A stretch of DNA of 20,630 nucleotides from Monoraphidium neglectum (GCF_000611645.1 NW_014013207.1:7274-27903); one strand, 5' to 3'. Counted from the stretch's first letter, positions 9,957 through 19,836 are shown. Notes: generated by a model from the letters alone, not told the origin. Numbers and translations: made by a program.

Positions 9957-10715
9957 ATGGACCTGCTGGGCGATTACAGCGGCTCGGACAGCGATGCAGA
10001 AGCGCCCTCACAGAAGGCGAAAGGCTCCAAACCCGAAGCAGCGGCGCCAGCGGCAAGGTCGGCACCAGCTCCGCAGCGGCTGTTCAACCCGTTTGCTGGT
10101 GATGCCGAACCCAGCAGGTGCGGAGCCGGATCAGATATTTCATGCGAATCACTCCGCAGCCAGTTGTCATGGGCCATCATGCTCGTGGCCGTCTCTCCGC
10201 AGCGTCTATGAGAAGGCTGTTGACAACCCGCAGAGTGGCTCCCGTGGTGGCACCCGGCGCTGCCAAGCGGCCCGTCTCCCATGTTACGGGGAGTGCGCTG
10301 GCGTCTGCCAGCGTAGCTGGCCCTAAGTCATCAAAGACCTCGCCCGGACAGAGCGCCCACGGTGGCGGGCGCGGTGGCGGCAAGACAGGATCGGGCAGCG
10401 GAGCGCCTGGTGTAATGGTGCCCCCCCAGCTGCGAGGCAGGTGCGCACGCGCGCACAAACGTGCTTGCTTGATTGCGTGTAGGTGCCGTCCCAAAATGCA
10501 CCTGGCAGATGCAGGGCCCTGCCCAGCCACGATCCGTGCGCTTCAGTGCCCGTCTCCTCGACGCCGCCTCTGCCACGTGCGTACCTCGGCGTGTGCACGC
10601 CCTCAGGAGCAATGTCGTAACGGAGGACCTGGACAAGCTCTTCACGAGGCGCTCTCCGGGCGCGGCGCGTGGCGGCGGCAGCAGCGGCAGCGCCCCCGGC
10701 CGCGGGAAGGGCTGA
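9957..10715 (+). CDS. Small uncharacterised disordered protein
   Basis: Three exons: 9957-10117, 10234-10440 and 10607-10715. Both introns are in phase 2, and the product is 158 residues. The N-terminus is acidic (MDLLGDYSGSDSD), followed by Lys/Ala/Pro-rich and Gly-rich disordered stretches. The last intron falls inside the motif PPQLRGR|SNVVTEDLDKLF, made only when exons 2 and 3 are joined, which supports the splice. The tail is Gly/Ser/Arg-rich. An acidic LLxxY-SDSD start with a C-terminal PQLxGRxNVxTED box is, from memory, a layout seen in small uncharacterised plant and algal proteins; I cannot name the family. The composition suggests a nuclear or RNA-associated protein (inference). The first acceptor (10233) has a weak pyrimidine tract; the stronger one at 10198-10201 would break the frame. 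Confidence 0.65.
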
Positions 10716-11326
10716 AGGGGCACATCCAGCCGTCGGCACTTCATGTCTGCCGGTGGCGCTGGGCTGGCAGAGCTCTGCCTCCTGCTTGTAATGAGCAGCA
10801 ATTGCTAGCCCGTGGCATGGTCTTCGTCGGCGCAGTCCTTGCGGCGGATCCCTGCAACCGAGCAGGTGGCAGTCGGCTCAGCCGCCCAGCAGCTCCACCT
10901 GCAGCCTCAGCTTCATCTTCCAGACTGCGGGGCTTCATATACTGCAATCAAAACACCAAAATTTCAAAAGAACTCTCATACCTGACGATCATCTGCAGCC
11001 ATCGTGCTCTACGCGACATTTCCACGACACCCTCCGACAACCCTGTTTCACGGTGAGCTAGCCTTCATGCGACGTGTAAATCAATGAGTTCAGCCCGCTT
11101 TTGACAGCTATCCGCGGCCCGGGGCGTGTCGTCTGGGTCCCTTCCAGGCCCTTCACGCCCTCATTCAGGTCCGGCGTGAGGACTCCACGCAAGCCTTCTG
11201 CTGTCTGACAGAGCAGACAGCTTGCATGTTATTGCCACGCTCCCCTTCCCCCACTGTAGATGCACTGCTCACTCCCCCGCATGTTGCCCTGCTCCCACCT
11301 CTCCTCCTCTCCCTCGGCAGGCAGCC
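10716..11326. other. Intergenic region with probable 5' UTR intron of the FAS1 gene
   Basis: Holds the short 3' UTR of the preceding gene and the leader of the FAS1 gene. A pyrimidine-rich tract ends in an acceptor-like CTCGGCAG at 11313-11320, only six bases before the ATG. A matching donor GTGAGG lies at 11176, so a 145-nt 5' UTR intron is likely. No TATA box was recognised. The long plus frame across 10716-11056 is read-through of non-coding sequence. Confidence 0.45.
10787..10791 (+). terminator. TGTAA polyadenylation signal candidate
   Basis: TGTAA lies 71 bases after the stop codon at 10715. TGTAA is the usual polyadenylation signal of chlorophyte nuclear genes, and the spacing suits a short 3' UTR. 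Confidence 0.5.
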
Positions 11327-12517
11327 ATGAAGCCCGCCCACATCGCACTCCTTGCCCTGCTGGCGCTCCTGGGTGCCGCGCATGCGGCCAGCTACGCCAC
11401 TGTGGCTGACGCCGTCAAGGCGCTGCCCGAGCTGTCTACTCTGAACACCAACCTGCAAGGCACCAACCTGACCAAGTCGTTTGGGGACCCCGCGTTTGTC
11501 GGCACCGTCTTCCTGCCCACCAATGACGCACTGACCTCCCTATCTGACAAGGTGCGCGATGCTCTCACGTGTGCAATCCAAGTTTTCGCTTGTGCTCCAA
11601 GCCCCTCTCCTTGCTTGTCCAGTGCGCAGCTCCTTGCACAATTGCTGGACAAAGCCAGCTCGCTGCTGCAAGGGCCGCCGCCCATTTGCGCACAGAAGCT
11701 ACCTATGCAAAGTGCCGCCAACCCTCGCCCTCTGGGTTCCTGTTTCAGGTTGGTGGTGACTTCAGCGCCCTGATAGCCGACAACCCCGACCAGGCCTATG
11801 AGATATTCAGCTACCATGTCGTGCCCGGCCAGGCCCTCCTCAGCTCAGCCCTCAAGGATGGCACGACCCTGAAGACCCAGAGTGGCGAGACGCTCGCGGT
11901 CACTATTGCCAAGTGCGCGAGGGGCCTTTGGTGTCTGTGTTGCCTTCCTTGTGGCTCTGTGTTGCTTTCGCCGCTCTCTGCTTCTAGAAATCACTTTCGG
12001 CATCCTTGCTTCATGTTTTTGCATGTTGCTTGCCATGTATCTCAATGCTCTCGCCATTCTGCCTGCACCCCCTCCCCTTCTCCTCACCCGCAGCGGCGTC
12101 GTGAGCGTCAATGGCCAGGCGGTGTCCAAGGCCAACGTTGTGGCGGGCAAGGCCATCATCCACGAGATCAACGGCGCCCTGCTGCCCCCGGACCTGGCGC
12201 AGCTGCTGGATGCCTCTACCACCGACACCGCCGACCCCTTTGCCGACTTGACCGCCACCAATGGTGACGCCGCTGCGGGTGCCCACAGCGAGGCCACCAC
12301 CGGCACTGACGTCGCGGCGATGACCACCACTGCTACCACTACCAAGTCGGCTGGCGCCTCCGCTACAGCTGGCTCGCCCAGCACCGCGGGCGCCACGGGC
12401 GCCACCATTTCCGCCACCACCACCACCCCCACTACCTCCACCAAGAGCAGCGCAGCGGGTGCGGCGTTTGGTGCTGCGGCTTTGGCCGTTCCCGCCTTCC
12501 TGGCCCTGCTGCTGTAG
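11327..12517 (+). CDS. Fasciclin-domain (FAS1) cell-surface protein, probably GPI-anchored
   Basis: Three exons: 11327-11551, 11749-11912 and 12094-12517. Phases are 0 and 2, and the product is 270 residues. Residues 1-20 form a signal peptide ending AHA. One FAS1 domain spans about 22-165. It has the H1 box GTVFLPTNDAL (59-69), the central SYHVVPG (96-102) and the H2 box IIHEINGALLPP (151-162). The exon 2/3 join creates ANGVVSVNGQ, as expected before H2. Residues about 170-245 are Ala/Ser/Thr-rich, like a glycosylated stalk. The last residues (SSAAGAAFG, then a hydrophobic end LALLL and stop) fit a GPI-anchor signal. FAS1 proteins act in adhesion and the extracellular matrix; Volvox algal-CAM is a green-algal example. 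The role here is inferred. The ATG was chosen because the signal peptide starts there. Confidence 0.88.
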
Positions 12518-12747
12518 GCAATCAATTTGGGCCGAACCCCTTTTAAATGAAAGAATTATATACCCTTGGCCCCCTCTGGGTGCACTTCTATTCAATTCAA
12601 TCACGGCAATTGTACTTGTGCTGCGTCCAGTGAAGCGCCCGTTTCTGGGCCCCCAATTTGGGGCTGATGCCATGCAGGGCCGCCATCTGTGGCCTGCTTT
12701 GTGCTCCATATCCGCTGCCCACTCTTCAACAAGGAAGAAGGGTGTGG

Positions 12748-12752
12748 TGTAA
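12748..12752 (+). terminator. TGTAA polyadenylation signal candidate (FAS1 gene)
   Basis: TGTAA 230 bases after the FAS1 stop codon, in the expected orientation. It predicts a 3' UTR of about 250 nt. Confidence 0.45.
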
Positions 12753-13205
12753 GCCATGGTATCCTATGTGGCTGCAGCAAGCAGGGCCATGAGTCCGTAG
12801 CGAGGCTTGAATCCGCGCATCCAGCAACCCAACATGCACTATGTCAGCAAGGTGGGCACTTTATCAGAGCTGGCAGGGATGTCTGAACTTGACAATGGAG
12901 CATGGGACAGATGGTGCAGGTTCAGCATGATCAATTGTGCAAGATGGTGAAACTGCATCTTCCTCGAGGCGATGAATCTGAAGCACGGGCAGTTGCAGGA
13001 TGCAGGCAGCAGGCACAATGTTTGCAACACGCATGCAGAATACTACATTGGTCACACTGAAGTTCATAATGGTAGCACCATATGACCCTTGATATCACGC
13101 ACACCGACCTTGGCACCCTCCCTATGATACCTCAAGACATGACCGGACCATTACTCAACCAAAATGATCGGGTTACACTTGTCCTCAGACGCCAGCACAC
13201 CACAA

Positions 13206-13212
13206 TATAAAT
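13206..13212 (+). promoter_or_regulatory. TATA box candidate (TATAAAT) of the She9/Mdm33 gene
   Basis: TATAAAT lies 106 bases before the ATG at 13312. Transcription would start near 13235-13240. That puts the upstream in-frame ATG at 13237 at or before the cap site, and favours 13312 as the start codon. Confidence 0.5.
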
Positions 13213-13311
13213 CCACAATGAACACGCTCATATCATATGACACCATTGAGTTGGAAAGCGATCAGTGCCTTCCCGAACCTGCACGCGATCACAAGTTCAC
13301 AACTTCGTTCG

Positions 13312-15639
13312 ATGCAGTCTTCAGCCGCGTGCAGCACCCTCAATGCTAGGATTTTGCATGCAACATTGTGTGCGAGTAACAGGTGTGGCATCAAACACAC
13401 AGCCGTGGCAGCAGATGCGCAGCGGGCGAGCAGCAGTAGTAGCACAAGCAGCAGCAGCAGCAGCAGCAGCAGCACAGCACATGGGGATGCGACGACGCGC
13501 CCACGTGCTGAGGGCGGTGCCACGAATGAAGCAAGCGCCACGGGTGAAGCAAAAGCCAGCAACAGCAAGGATCCAGCTGGGAGCACGAAGCTAAGGGAGG
13601 CGTGGCGGATTGCAAAAGGCTCAGAGAGCGGCAGCGCTGGCGGCGTTGGCGAGGCTGGTGGCGGGCGCGGTGCGCAGGAGACCCTGGTGCGCCTGGCCAA
13701 CGCATTCAACGTGTTGACGGGTGAGCACCACGCAGATGGTGTTTAGAGAGGACAGTCCAGCTGCAGCAGGACGTGCTCCCTCAGGTGGCGCGGCGCTGCG
13801 TGGCAGGCTGGCATGAGCATCCGCGTGTCAGCTGGCTGGTACCTGACGCCTCCGTGCCACCTCCCGCCTTGTGGTGCTCGCGTGGCCCCTCAGGTTATGA
13901 CACCATAGAGCGCATCAAGCTGCAAGTGGAGGCCACTGATGCGCGGCTGGCGGCGCTCAGGCGGCAGCTGCAAGCGGCAAAGCACGTGAGCAGCTAGCTG
14001 GCAGGCTGCGCGGCCAAGTGATCTGTCAAACCCCTGTGCGCCATCAAGCTCTGAGACCCTTGGACGCACAATTGTACTGGGAGGCAGGCGCGTGCGGCAG
14101 CGTTTGCTCGTCAATACACACGCATACAGATACGTGCGCACACACAGTGCGCGCGCACACATATGCAGCATGCGCACAAACCCACACCCACACCCACACA
14201 TACACACACAACGTGCGCGCACAAATACACGCATGCGTCCACACCCCCCCCCTTCGTGCAGTCTTACGAAGAGCGGCTGGGGCACCAGCGCGCGCTGTCC
14301 AAGGAGATGGCCCACCTGCTGCAGCGCAAGAGCTCCTGGGGCCCCTCAGACGTGGCTCGTTTCACCGACGTGTACGCCTCAGAGCACGCCAACGAGGCGG
14401 CTGTTGCCGAAGCAAAGGCAAGGTGAGCGGGGGAGTGCCCGGGCTGAAGCTGGGCAGAGCCAAGAGCCCAGGGGCATGCCTATTGCACCAGCATCAGTGC
14501 ATGCTGCCTTCATGCCTGCTACGTGCGCCTGGCATTGTCGCGCTGCCCAACCCCTGGCGCGCCTTGGTGTTGCGCTCTGTTTGTGCGCGCGACAAGGCCC
14601 CCCCCCCTCACGATGGCCTCCCCCACCAAGGTACGAGGAGGCGGGTGAGGCTGTGGAGCTGGCCCAGGCCGACCTGATGCACAGGATACGCGAGAGATAC
14701 ACTCAGGTAGGGAGGAACATGGGTGGGCAGGGTGGCCTGGGGGCCGTGATGCGCAGGTTGTGCGCGTTTTGTGTGTTGCAAGTGGTTGGTTGTTGTTGGT
14801 GCACGTGCCACTTGCTGTATTTGCACTCGACCACCCCGAGCGCTGCCACGTGTGACCTCGTCCTGTGCCCTGGTCTCTTTATCCTGGTGACTCCAGGAGC
14901 AGCTGTGGGGTGACAAGATCCGCCGCGCCGCCACCTGGTGGACCTGGTCACTCATGGGGCTGCAGGTGGGGGTGGGGGCTGGGAGGGGGCGACACCACTT
15001 CGCAAGCAGGCAAACATCGGGGGACAGGCACGCGCGAGGCTGGCGAGCGAGGGTGGCGAGTTTGCTTGCTATGCTACCCAATGCCTGTGGATGCTGCACG
15101 GCAGGATCCATCTCGCAGCGGCCCCCACTCACCTGAGCCACAAGCACTGACTCATCCGCTCACTTGAACCAGGCTGCGTCCTTTGTGGCGGTATATGCGG
15201 TCATGGAGCCCAGGCGGCGCGCACTGCTGCAGGTGCCCCAAACCAGGGGTTATGCAGGGGCTGGGCTGCCACCAGCTGTCAGTTATAACTCACGTATCAC
15301 GTATGGATAAGGGCCACACGACGTAGCACAGAAGCACCCGCACATCACCGGCCCACGCGTCCAGCGGCCCCCACCACAGCCCCATAGCTTGTACATGCCC
15401 CTGTCTTCCTCGGCCGCAGTCCGCTGTTGGTGAGCTGGTGGCGGCACAGGGGGAGGCGCTGCAAGAGCAGCTCGATGCGCTGCGCAGCGAAGTGGCGGCG
15501 TTTGCGGAAAGCGAAAACGGCGGTGATGGTGGTAGTGAGGTGCCTGGACGCGCGCTGCTTCGAAGTAGCCAAAGCAGCCCTGCAGCAGCGACGGCAGCAG
15601 CACGCGGTGGTCAACAGCAGCAGCAGCAGGAGGCGCAGC

Positions 15640-15675
<36 letters not shown>

Positions 15676-16082
15676 TGGATAACTTGTTGCAGGAGCTGCG
15701 GGGGCTCACATCACAGCTGGCAGCCACTGCAAGGGAGTCGACAGCGATCACGGCCGGCGTTTCTGCATCTGCATTGGGTGCGAGCACAGCCTCAGGTGCG
15801 GACCCTGCGGCAGGACGGGTGCAGCGGCCCATGACCCTGGCAGAGGAGAGGGTGTGGCGGGCGGTGGCCCCGCTGGGGCGGCTGTGGTCGCGGGCGACCG
15901 CCGCCGCCCTCCATCGCTGCCCTGAGCGCGTCACAATGAGCCGCGAGCAGGCTGCCGCATTGGCAGTGGCGGGCGCGGCGGTGGGCGGGGCGCTGGCGCT
16001 GCTGGCGACCCTGCTGCTGGGCGCGGGCCGTGGGAGTGGCGGCGCCAGCAGCACGGGCAGCTCCCTGGGTGGGGGCAGCTGA
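13312..16082 (+). CDS. She9/Mdm33-family mitochondrial inner-membrane protein
   Basis: Seven exons: 13312-13720, 13894-13985, 14262-14422, 14631-14706, 14897-14965, 15173-15232 and 15420-16082. All join in phase to 509 residues. The N-terminus is basic, with Ser/Ala and almost no acidic residues, like a mitochondrial presequence. It is followed by polySer and disordered sequence to about 115. Coiled coil starts near 138 (YDTIERIKLQ). The family core follows: LLQRKSSW (186-193), RFTDVYASEH, then RYTQEQLWGDKIRRAATWWT (conserved block before the first membrane segment). TM1 is about 258-283, ending MEPRRR. A second coiled coil follows, then polyGln (354-374) and TM2 at about 468-490. In yeast, Mdm33/She9 is a two-TM inner-membrane protein whose overexpression fragments mitochondria; it is proposed to act in inner-membrane fission. 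Algal function is inferred. ATG 13237 would add 25 residues, but the TATA position argues for 13312. Confidence 0.88.
13429..13473 (+). repeat. AGC microsatellite encoding polySer
   Basis: AGC/AGT codons give five Ser, one Thr, then nine AGC Ser, within exon 1 of the She9/Mdm33 gene just after the presumed presequence. It is the same CAG/AGC unit that encodes polyGln elsewhere in the window, read in another frame. Confidence 0.9.
14110..14250. repeat. CA-rich, alternating purine-pyrimidine tract in an intron
   Basis: Imperfect (CA)n with GCGCGC and CACACC variants fills most of intron 2 (13986-14261) of the She9/Mdm33 gene and ends in a run of nine C (14244-14252) just before the acceptor. 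It is low complexity and has no coding potential. Confidence 0.8.
15612..15674 (+). repeat. CAG microsatellite encoding polyGln
   Basis: Six Gln, EAQR, then eleven Gln, in the last exon of the She9/Mdm33 gene, between the two predicted transmembrane segments. Most codons are pure CAG. Confidence 0.9.
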
Positions 16083-16195
16083 GGGTAACAAAATTGATAC
16101 GCGAAGTCCGTATTGCATGACATGATTATCCAGCAGGAAGCAGGAGGCTGCAACCGCAATGTACTGTGTCGTGGCAAGGCGTCAGAAAAATGCAG

Positions 16196-16201
16196 AATAA
16201 A
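16196..16201 (+). terminator. AATAAA polyadenylation signal candidate
   Basis: AATAAA 114 bases after the She9/Mdm33 stop codon. Green algae mostly use TGTAA, and none was found close by, so this is only a candidate. Confidence 0.25.
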
Positions 16202-16280
16202 TGTTGACAAGCACAGGTCACTTTCTCAGTGAGGTATGCATCCGCGGTGTGGTCCACGGCGACACAATCAATTCAAGCGG

Positions 16281-16308
16281 GTGTGAACAATGGCGTGTGA
16301 ACAATGGC
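16281..16308. repeat. Perfect 14-bp tandem duplication
   Basis: GTGTGAACAATGGC occurs twice head to tail (16281-16294 and 16295-16308), with no spacer. It is probably a replication-slippage event in non-coding DNA. Confidence 0.85.
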
Positions 16309-16700
16309 TGGCTAAGCAAGCGCCGCTGGCTACGCACCGGCCATGGACCACACAGCGCAGGTTTGGACTCTACTGTGCCGTCCAACCTGCCCGACAACCG
16401 CCTCTGGCCAAGTATGCCGCTCCATTGCCCTGGGTCTGCCGTGCACACCCGCTACTGCTGAATAATCTGCTGCCTCGCAGCAAGCATGCATTGCTAGATT
16501 CCCGCGTTGTGTTTGCGGATTGCAGCCGCAATAACATCATCCTTGAACGACCCGTTTGGTGCTGATGATGCAGGGTGGATGGCCTGGGGGTCCATTGAGC
16601 AAAGATTCCTGGCTCGATGGGGTGGGTGCAGTAGGGAGCTGAGTGTGTCACTTGGAAGCGGGCTGTTGGCAAGCTGTGCATGTGCGCGCTGCAGAGGAAG

Positions 16701-17792
16701 TCAGAAAGTGCTAGCAGTGCAGTGCAGGCGCGCTCGTGTCCTTGGGCTGGTGGTCCAAGCTGTATTGTGGTCCCTGCACAGGCAGCCCCTCTTTACGCAT
16801 GCACGCACACACATGTGCAGTACGCCCACATATCGCGGCCTGGTCCCTTCGCCCAAAACTCACCACATGAAGGCGCCGTCAATGGGGTAGGCCAGGCCCC
16901 CCGCCTTGAACAGTGACAGCGCCGCGTTGTGCCAGTCTCGACGATATTGCTGCGGGCGCGGCGGCATGTGTTGTGGCGGCCAACTTCAGCACTAATGGGG
17001 GGTTCTTGCTGATCGTGGCCTCCCCCGCGCCTCTCCTTCACCGGCAAAATCACCACGTTAGCCCTTGTGGACGCTTGGCAGTACCCAACTCCATCCCACC
17101 AAAAACGCCATGCTCCGTCTGGCCCCTCCTCCAGTGCGCGCACCCGTATCTCTGCGACGGCCCAGGGATCAGTTTTGGCAGTCCAGGGGTACCCCACATC
17201 CAGCCAGGGCCACAGTCCCGCCAGCTCCCGTGTCCGCGCAGGCGTTGTGCCACAGCGGTTGACGCCGCCGCCCAGGGCAAACTCGCTCCAGATGAGCTGC
17301 TTGCCTGGTCGGCTGCGCCAGGCCGGCACGTCAAAGCCCAATGCCTTCATCTCGGCGTCAAACTTGACCATGCAGACCTCCAGCTCCCGTGGCTTTGGGT
17401 CCGCAGAGGTCCGCGGGTAGCTGCTGACCCCGATGACGTCGACAGACCCGAGCAGCTTCCTCACAGCTGGGAGCGCCTGTTTGAGGCGGTCACTCCGCTC
17501 CCATTTGTCAAAGGGCAGGAGGGGGCCCCAGCCTTGGATGGCCTGGAGCTTGCTGGGCGGGCCTGCGCGCTTATCTGCTGGGTCTGGGCCGCGGTTGACG
17601 ACGCCGGGCACAAACGCATGGTTGAATAACAAGGCGGTCTTTAGGGTGGCAGGACCTGTGTACTCTTTCTGTATCATCTCAAACACCTTCTGGTATGACT
17701 CAGGTGCGTAGAACACAGTTCCTGGGGATCAAGGGTGAGTAAGGTGCGTTTGTGGCAGGAGAGTGTGTACTTGTGCTTAGAATAGCAGCACA

Positions 17793-17856
<64 letters not shown>

Positions 17857-19672
17857 CGTGCGTGCGTGGCGTTCATTGGTAGATTAGTAGCAGAATATTT
17901 CATAGGTAAGAAATGACATGGTTGACAATATTTAGCGCGAACAGCCTGCCCCTCCCCCACCACTCAGCAGTGTGGCAAATTCCCTAATACGCGCTGCAGA
18001 CCCACTGCTTGCCCCCTCCCCACAACCATTGGTGATGCAGGTACACTGCAACACACCTCCCATTTCCCCTTGCGCCCCGAAAATGAATGTTTTGCCGGGC
18101 TTGGTGTAGGCGGCTTTGACGGCCTGCAAGATGGGGCTCAGCATTGTGTCCCAGTACGAGTACCCGTACCTGAGGAGGAATTCCACGTGGTTTAGGGCGG
18201 ATATGTGTGAACTCTCAGGGAGGGGGCATGGACTCAGACATGGTGGTAACCAGGGGGTATTGCAGACTCCTAGTCGCCGCCTCGCCGTGCCAAGCTCCTG
18301 TCTCCCCAGACTCGTGCTGACTCTGTGCCCGCATCGCCCCGCAAAGTGCCCTGGCCGGCAGCAGGGCGCACCTGTCCTTCTTGAGGGGGTCGAACCAGAG
18401 CATGTTGCGCCAGTGCATGGTCTTGGTGCCATCGTCCAGGTGCGGGCTGATCAGCACGGTGTCAAACAGGTCGTGGGCCTGGGGAGGTGTGAGAGGCGAG
18501 GGATGGAAGGGGAGACAGGGGTGTCAATGGCGGGAGGATTGGGGGGGCAGGCTGTGCCATCCGTCGGTGGCCTGTTGCAGACGCCGCTCCACAGCCTCGC
18601 CGCACCTGGCATTGCACAGCAAGCTGTCGCACCCCGATGGACAAAACCCAGCTGCAGAAATGGGCCTTGCAGTGCATGTTTGACAACCACCATCACATGT
18701 CAAACTTGCGCACACCTCCTGTATGCAGGCCTTCATCCCCTCTGTCATGCGCTTGATTGCCTGAGCATCCCAGGGGGAGCATGGGCTGCACAAAAGCCAT
18801 CCGCAGAGGAGATGCAGATGCTGTGATTGATTAGGCAACCGTGGGTAGTGTGGCAAAACTGATGGCCGGCACGGCCATTGCACAAAGAGCCTTCTGCAAC
18901 AGGCGAATCCAGCCGTTTTTCAGGGGGTACACCCCTTCCTCTCACTTGTCATATTCCCATCTCTGACAGAGATAATCAAAACTAGAGTGCACAACCAAGT
19001 TGTCGGGGTAGCAGGTCCCAGCCTTGAGCTGGGCCTTGGCGCGCTCGTCCATCCAGTAGCTGCCAGGGCGGGCATCAGAGGCGGTGGGTGTCGCACGTTC
19101 GAGCATTTCATGCCAGCAGTGAAAGAGTGGCCTAAAGTTGCAGGACCAACGCATGTCCACGTATAGTTTCAAGTGCGCGCATTCGAGTCGGGACAAGACC
19201 CGCGCGTATGCTCAGCCCGTTGAATTCAATTTGGTGCAATGGTTGCACAACTCCTCAATGGCTAAGTGCTCACTTGGTTGGGACGATATTGACACTGAAC
19301 GGGATGCAACGGGCAGGTGAGAGTTACATGTGAGCTTTGTACGGTTTGCATTTGCAATGCGTGCGGAGCGAGCCGGCCTTCAGGCGTTATGATGTGTCAA
19401 AGCAGGATGCAGCGCGCACCGCGAACGGCACTCCTCGCAAGGCGATGCACGCACCTGCGCGACCCCTGCTCCTTGGCTGCCCTCAGCAGATTTGAACACT
19501 GGCTCCTTGGCTGACCATAGTGGGGGTACAACTCGCACAGGTTGAATAAGAGCACGCTGCTCGAAGATTGGACGGGAGCTCGCTGGCTGGCTGGGGCCGC
19601 CAGAGCAGGCACGAGCGCAGCGAGCGCCACCGCCGCCACTGCAAGCGGAATAGCAAGCCGTCTGGTTGCCAT
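16701..19672 (-). CDS. Secreted glycoside-hydrolase-like (TIM-barrel) protein
   Basis: Eight exons in transcription order: 19672-19455, 19059-18946, 18785-18716, 18478-18372, 18169-18057, 17721-17144, 16949-16864 and 16773-16701. Every join keeps phase, giving 452 residues. The signal peptide is at 1-26 (MATRRLAIPLAVAAVALAAL onward, ending ALAAP). The mature part alternates hydrophobic strands and helices with aromatic polar strand ends typical of a (beta/alpha)8 barrel. These include FDTVLISPHLDDG, FIFGAQGEMGG (Glu205), LLFNHAFVPG, SVDVIGVSSYPR, LIWSEFALGGG (Glu354) and YPIDGAFMW. Glu205 and Glu354 at strand ends are candidate acid/base and nucleophile, as in clan GH-A enzymes. I cannot assign a GH family, so substrate is unknown; a wall polysaccharide is a guess. 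The last exon (C-terminal 23 residues) rests on one acceptor and is the least sure. Intron 17722-18056 carries a TG repeat. Confidence 0.75.
17796..17867. repeat. (TG)26 followed by (CG)n microsatellite in an intron
   Basis: About 26 TG units (17797-17848), then CG units and CGTG variants to about 17867. All alternate purine-pyrimidine and lie within intron 17722-18056 of the hydrolase-like gene. That intron (335 nt) is longer than most others here. Such tracts can adopt Z-DNA, and length is likely to vary between strains. Confidence 0.95.
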
Positions 19673-19836
19673 GGATATTGTAGCAAGTCCTTCTGGCTAG
19701 CAACTCGTCGCGTCACTGCCCTCTGCTTTCCGAGCTTGGATAGATCTTCGCCGGGTGCCCACAGTTAGCCGACGGAGATACTCGCTCGGATTATGTCAGT
19801 GCCTCGACAACCTTGCAAAATCAAGGTTGACTAAAG

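Larger units (their letters stand above)
12518..13311. other. Intergenic region between the FAS1 and She9/Mdm33 genes
   Basis: The first 250 bases are the 3' UTR of the FAS1 gene, ending near a TGTAA at 12748. The remainder is less GC-rich and holds the promoter and leader of the She9/Mdm33 gene, including a TATAAAT at 13206. Short frames on the minus strand (12839-13116) are Cys/His-rich and unspliced, and do not look coding. Confidence 0.5.
16083..16700. other. Convergent intergenic region
   Basis: Lies between the stop codons of the She9/Mdm33 gene (plus) and the hydrolase-like gene (minus). It contains an AATAAA at 16196 and a 14-bp tandem duplication at 16281. Short frames on both strands show no splice or family support. 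Confidence 0.5.

Noticed and set aside
10118..11056. 312-codon open frame on the plus strand
   Set aside because: It reads through two introns and the 3' UTR of the small acidic-protein gene. Only the part 10234-10440 is a real exon.
12011..12757. 248-codon Gly-rich frame antisense to the FAS1 gene
   Set aside because: It mirrors the Ala/Thr-rich stalk codons of the FAS1 exon 3. The FAS1 reading has family motifs and this one has none.
13237..13311. Upstream in-frame ATG for the She9/Mdm33 gene
   Set aside because: It lies about 30 bases from the TATAAAT at 13206, so it would fall at the transcription start. The ATG at 13312 gives a normal leader and presequence.
14092..14913. 273-codon frame through the She9/Mdm33 introns
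   Set aside because: It crosses three in-phase family exons in the wrong frame and includes the CA-repeat intron.
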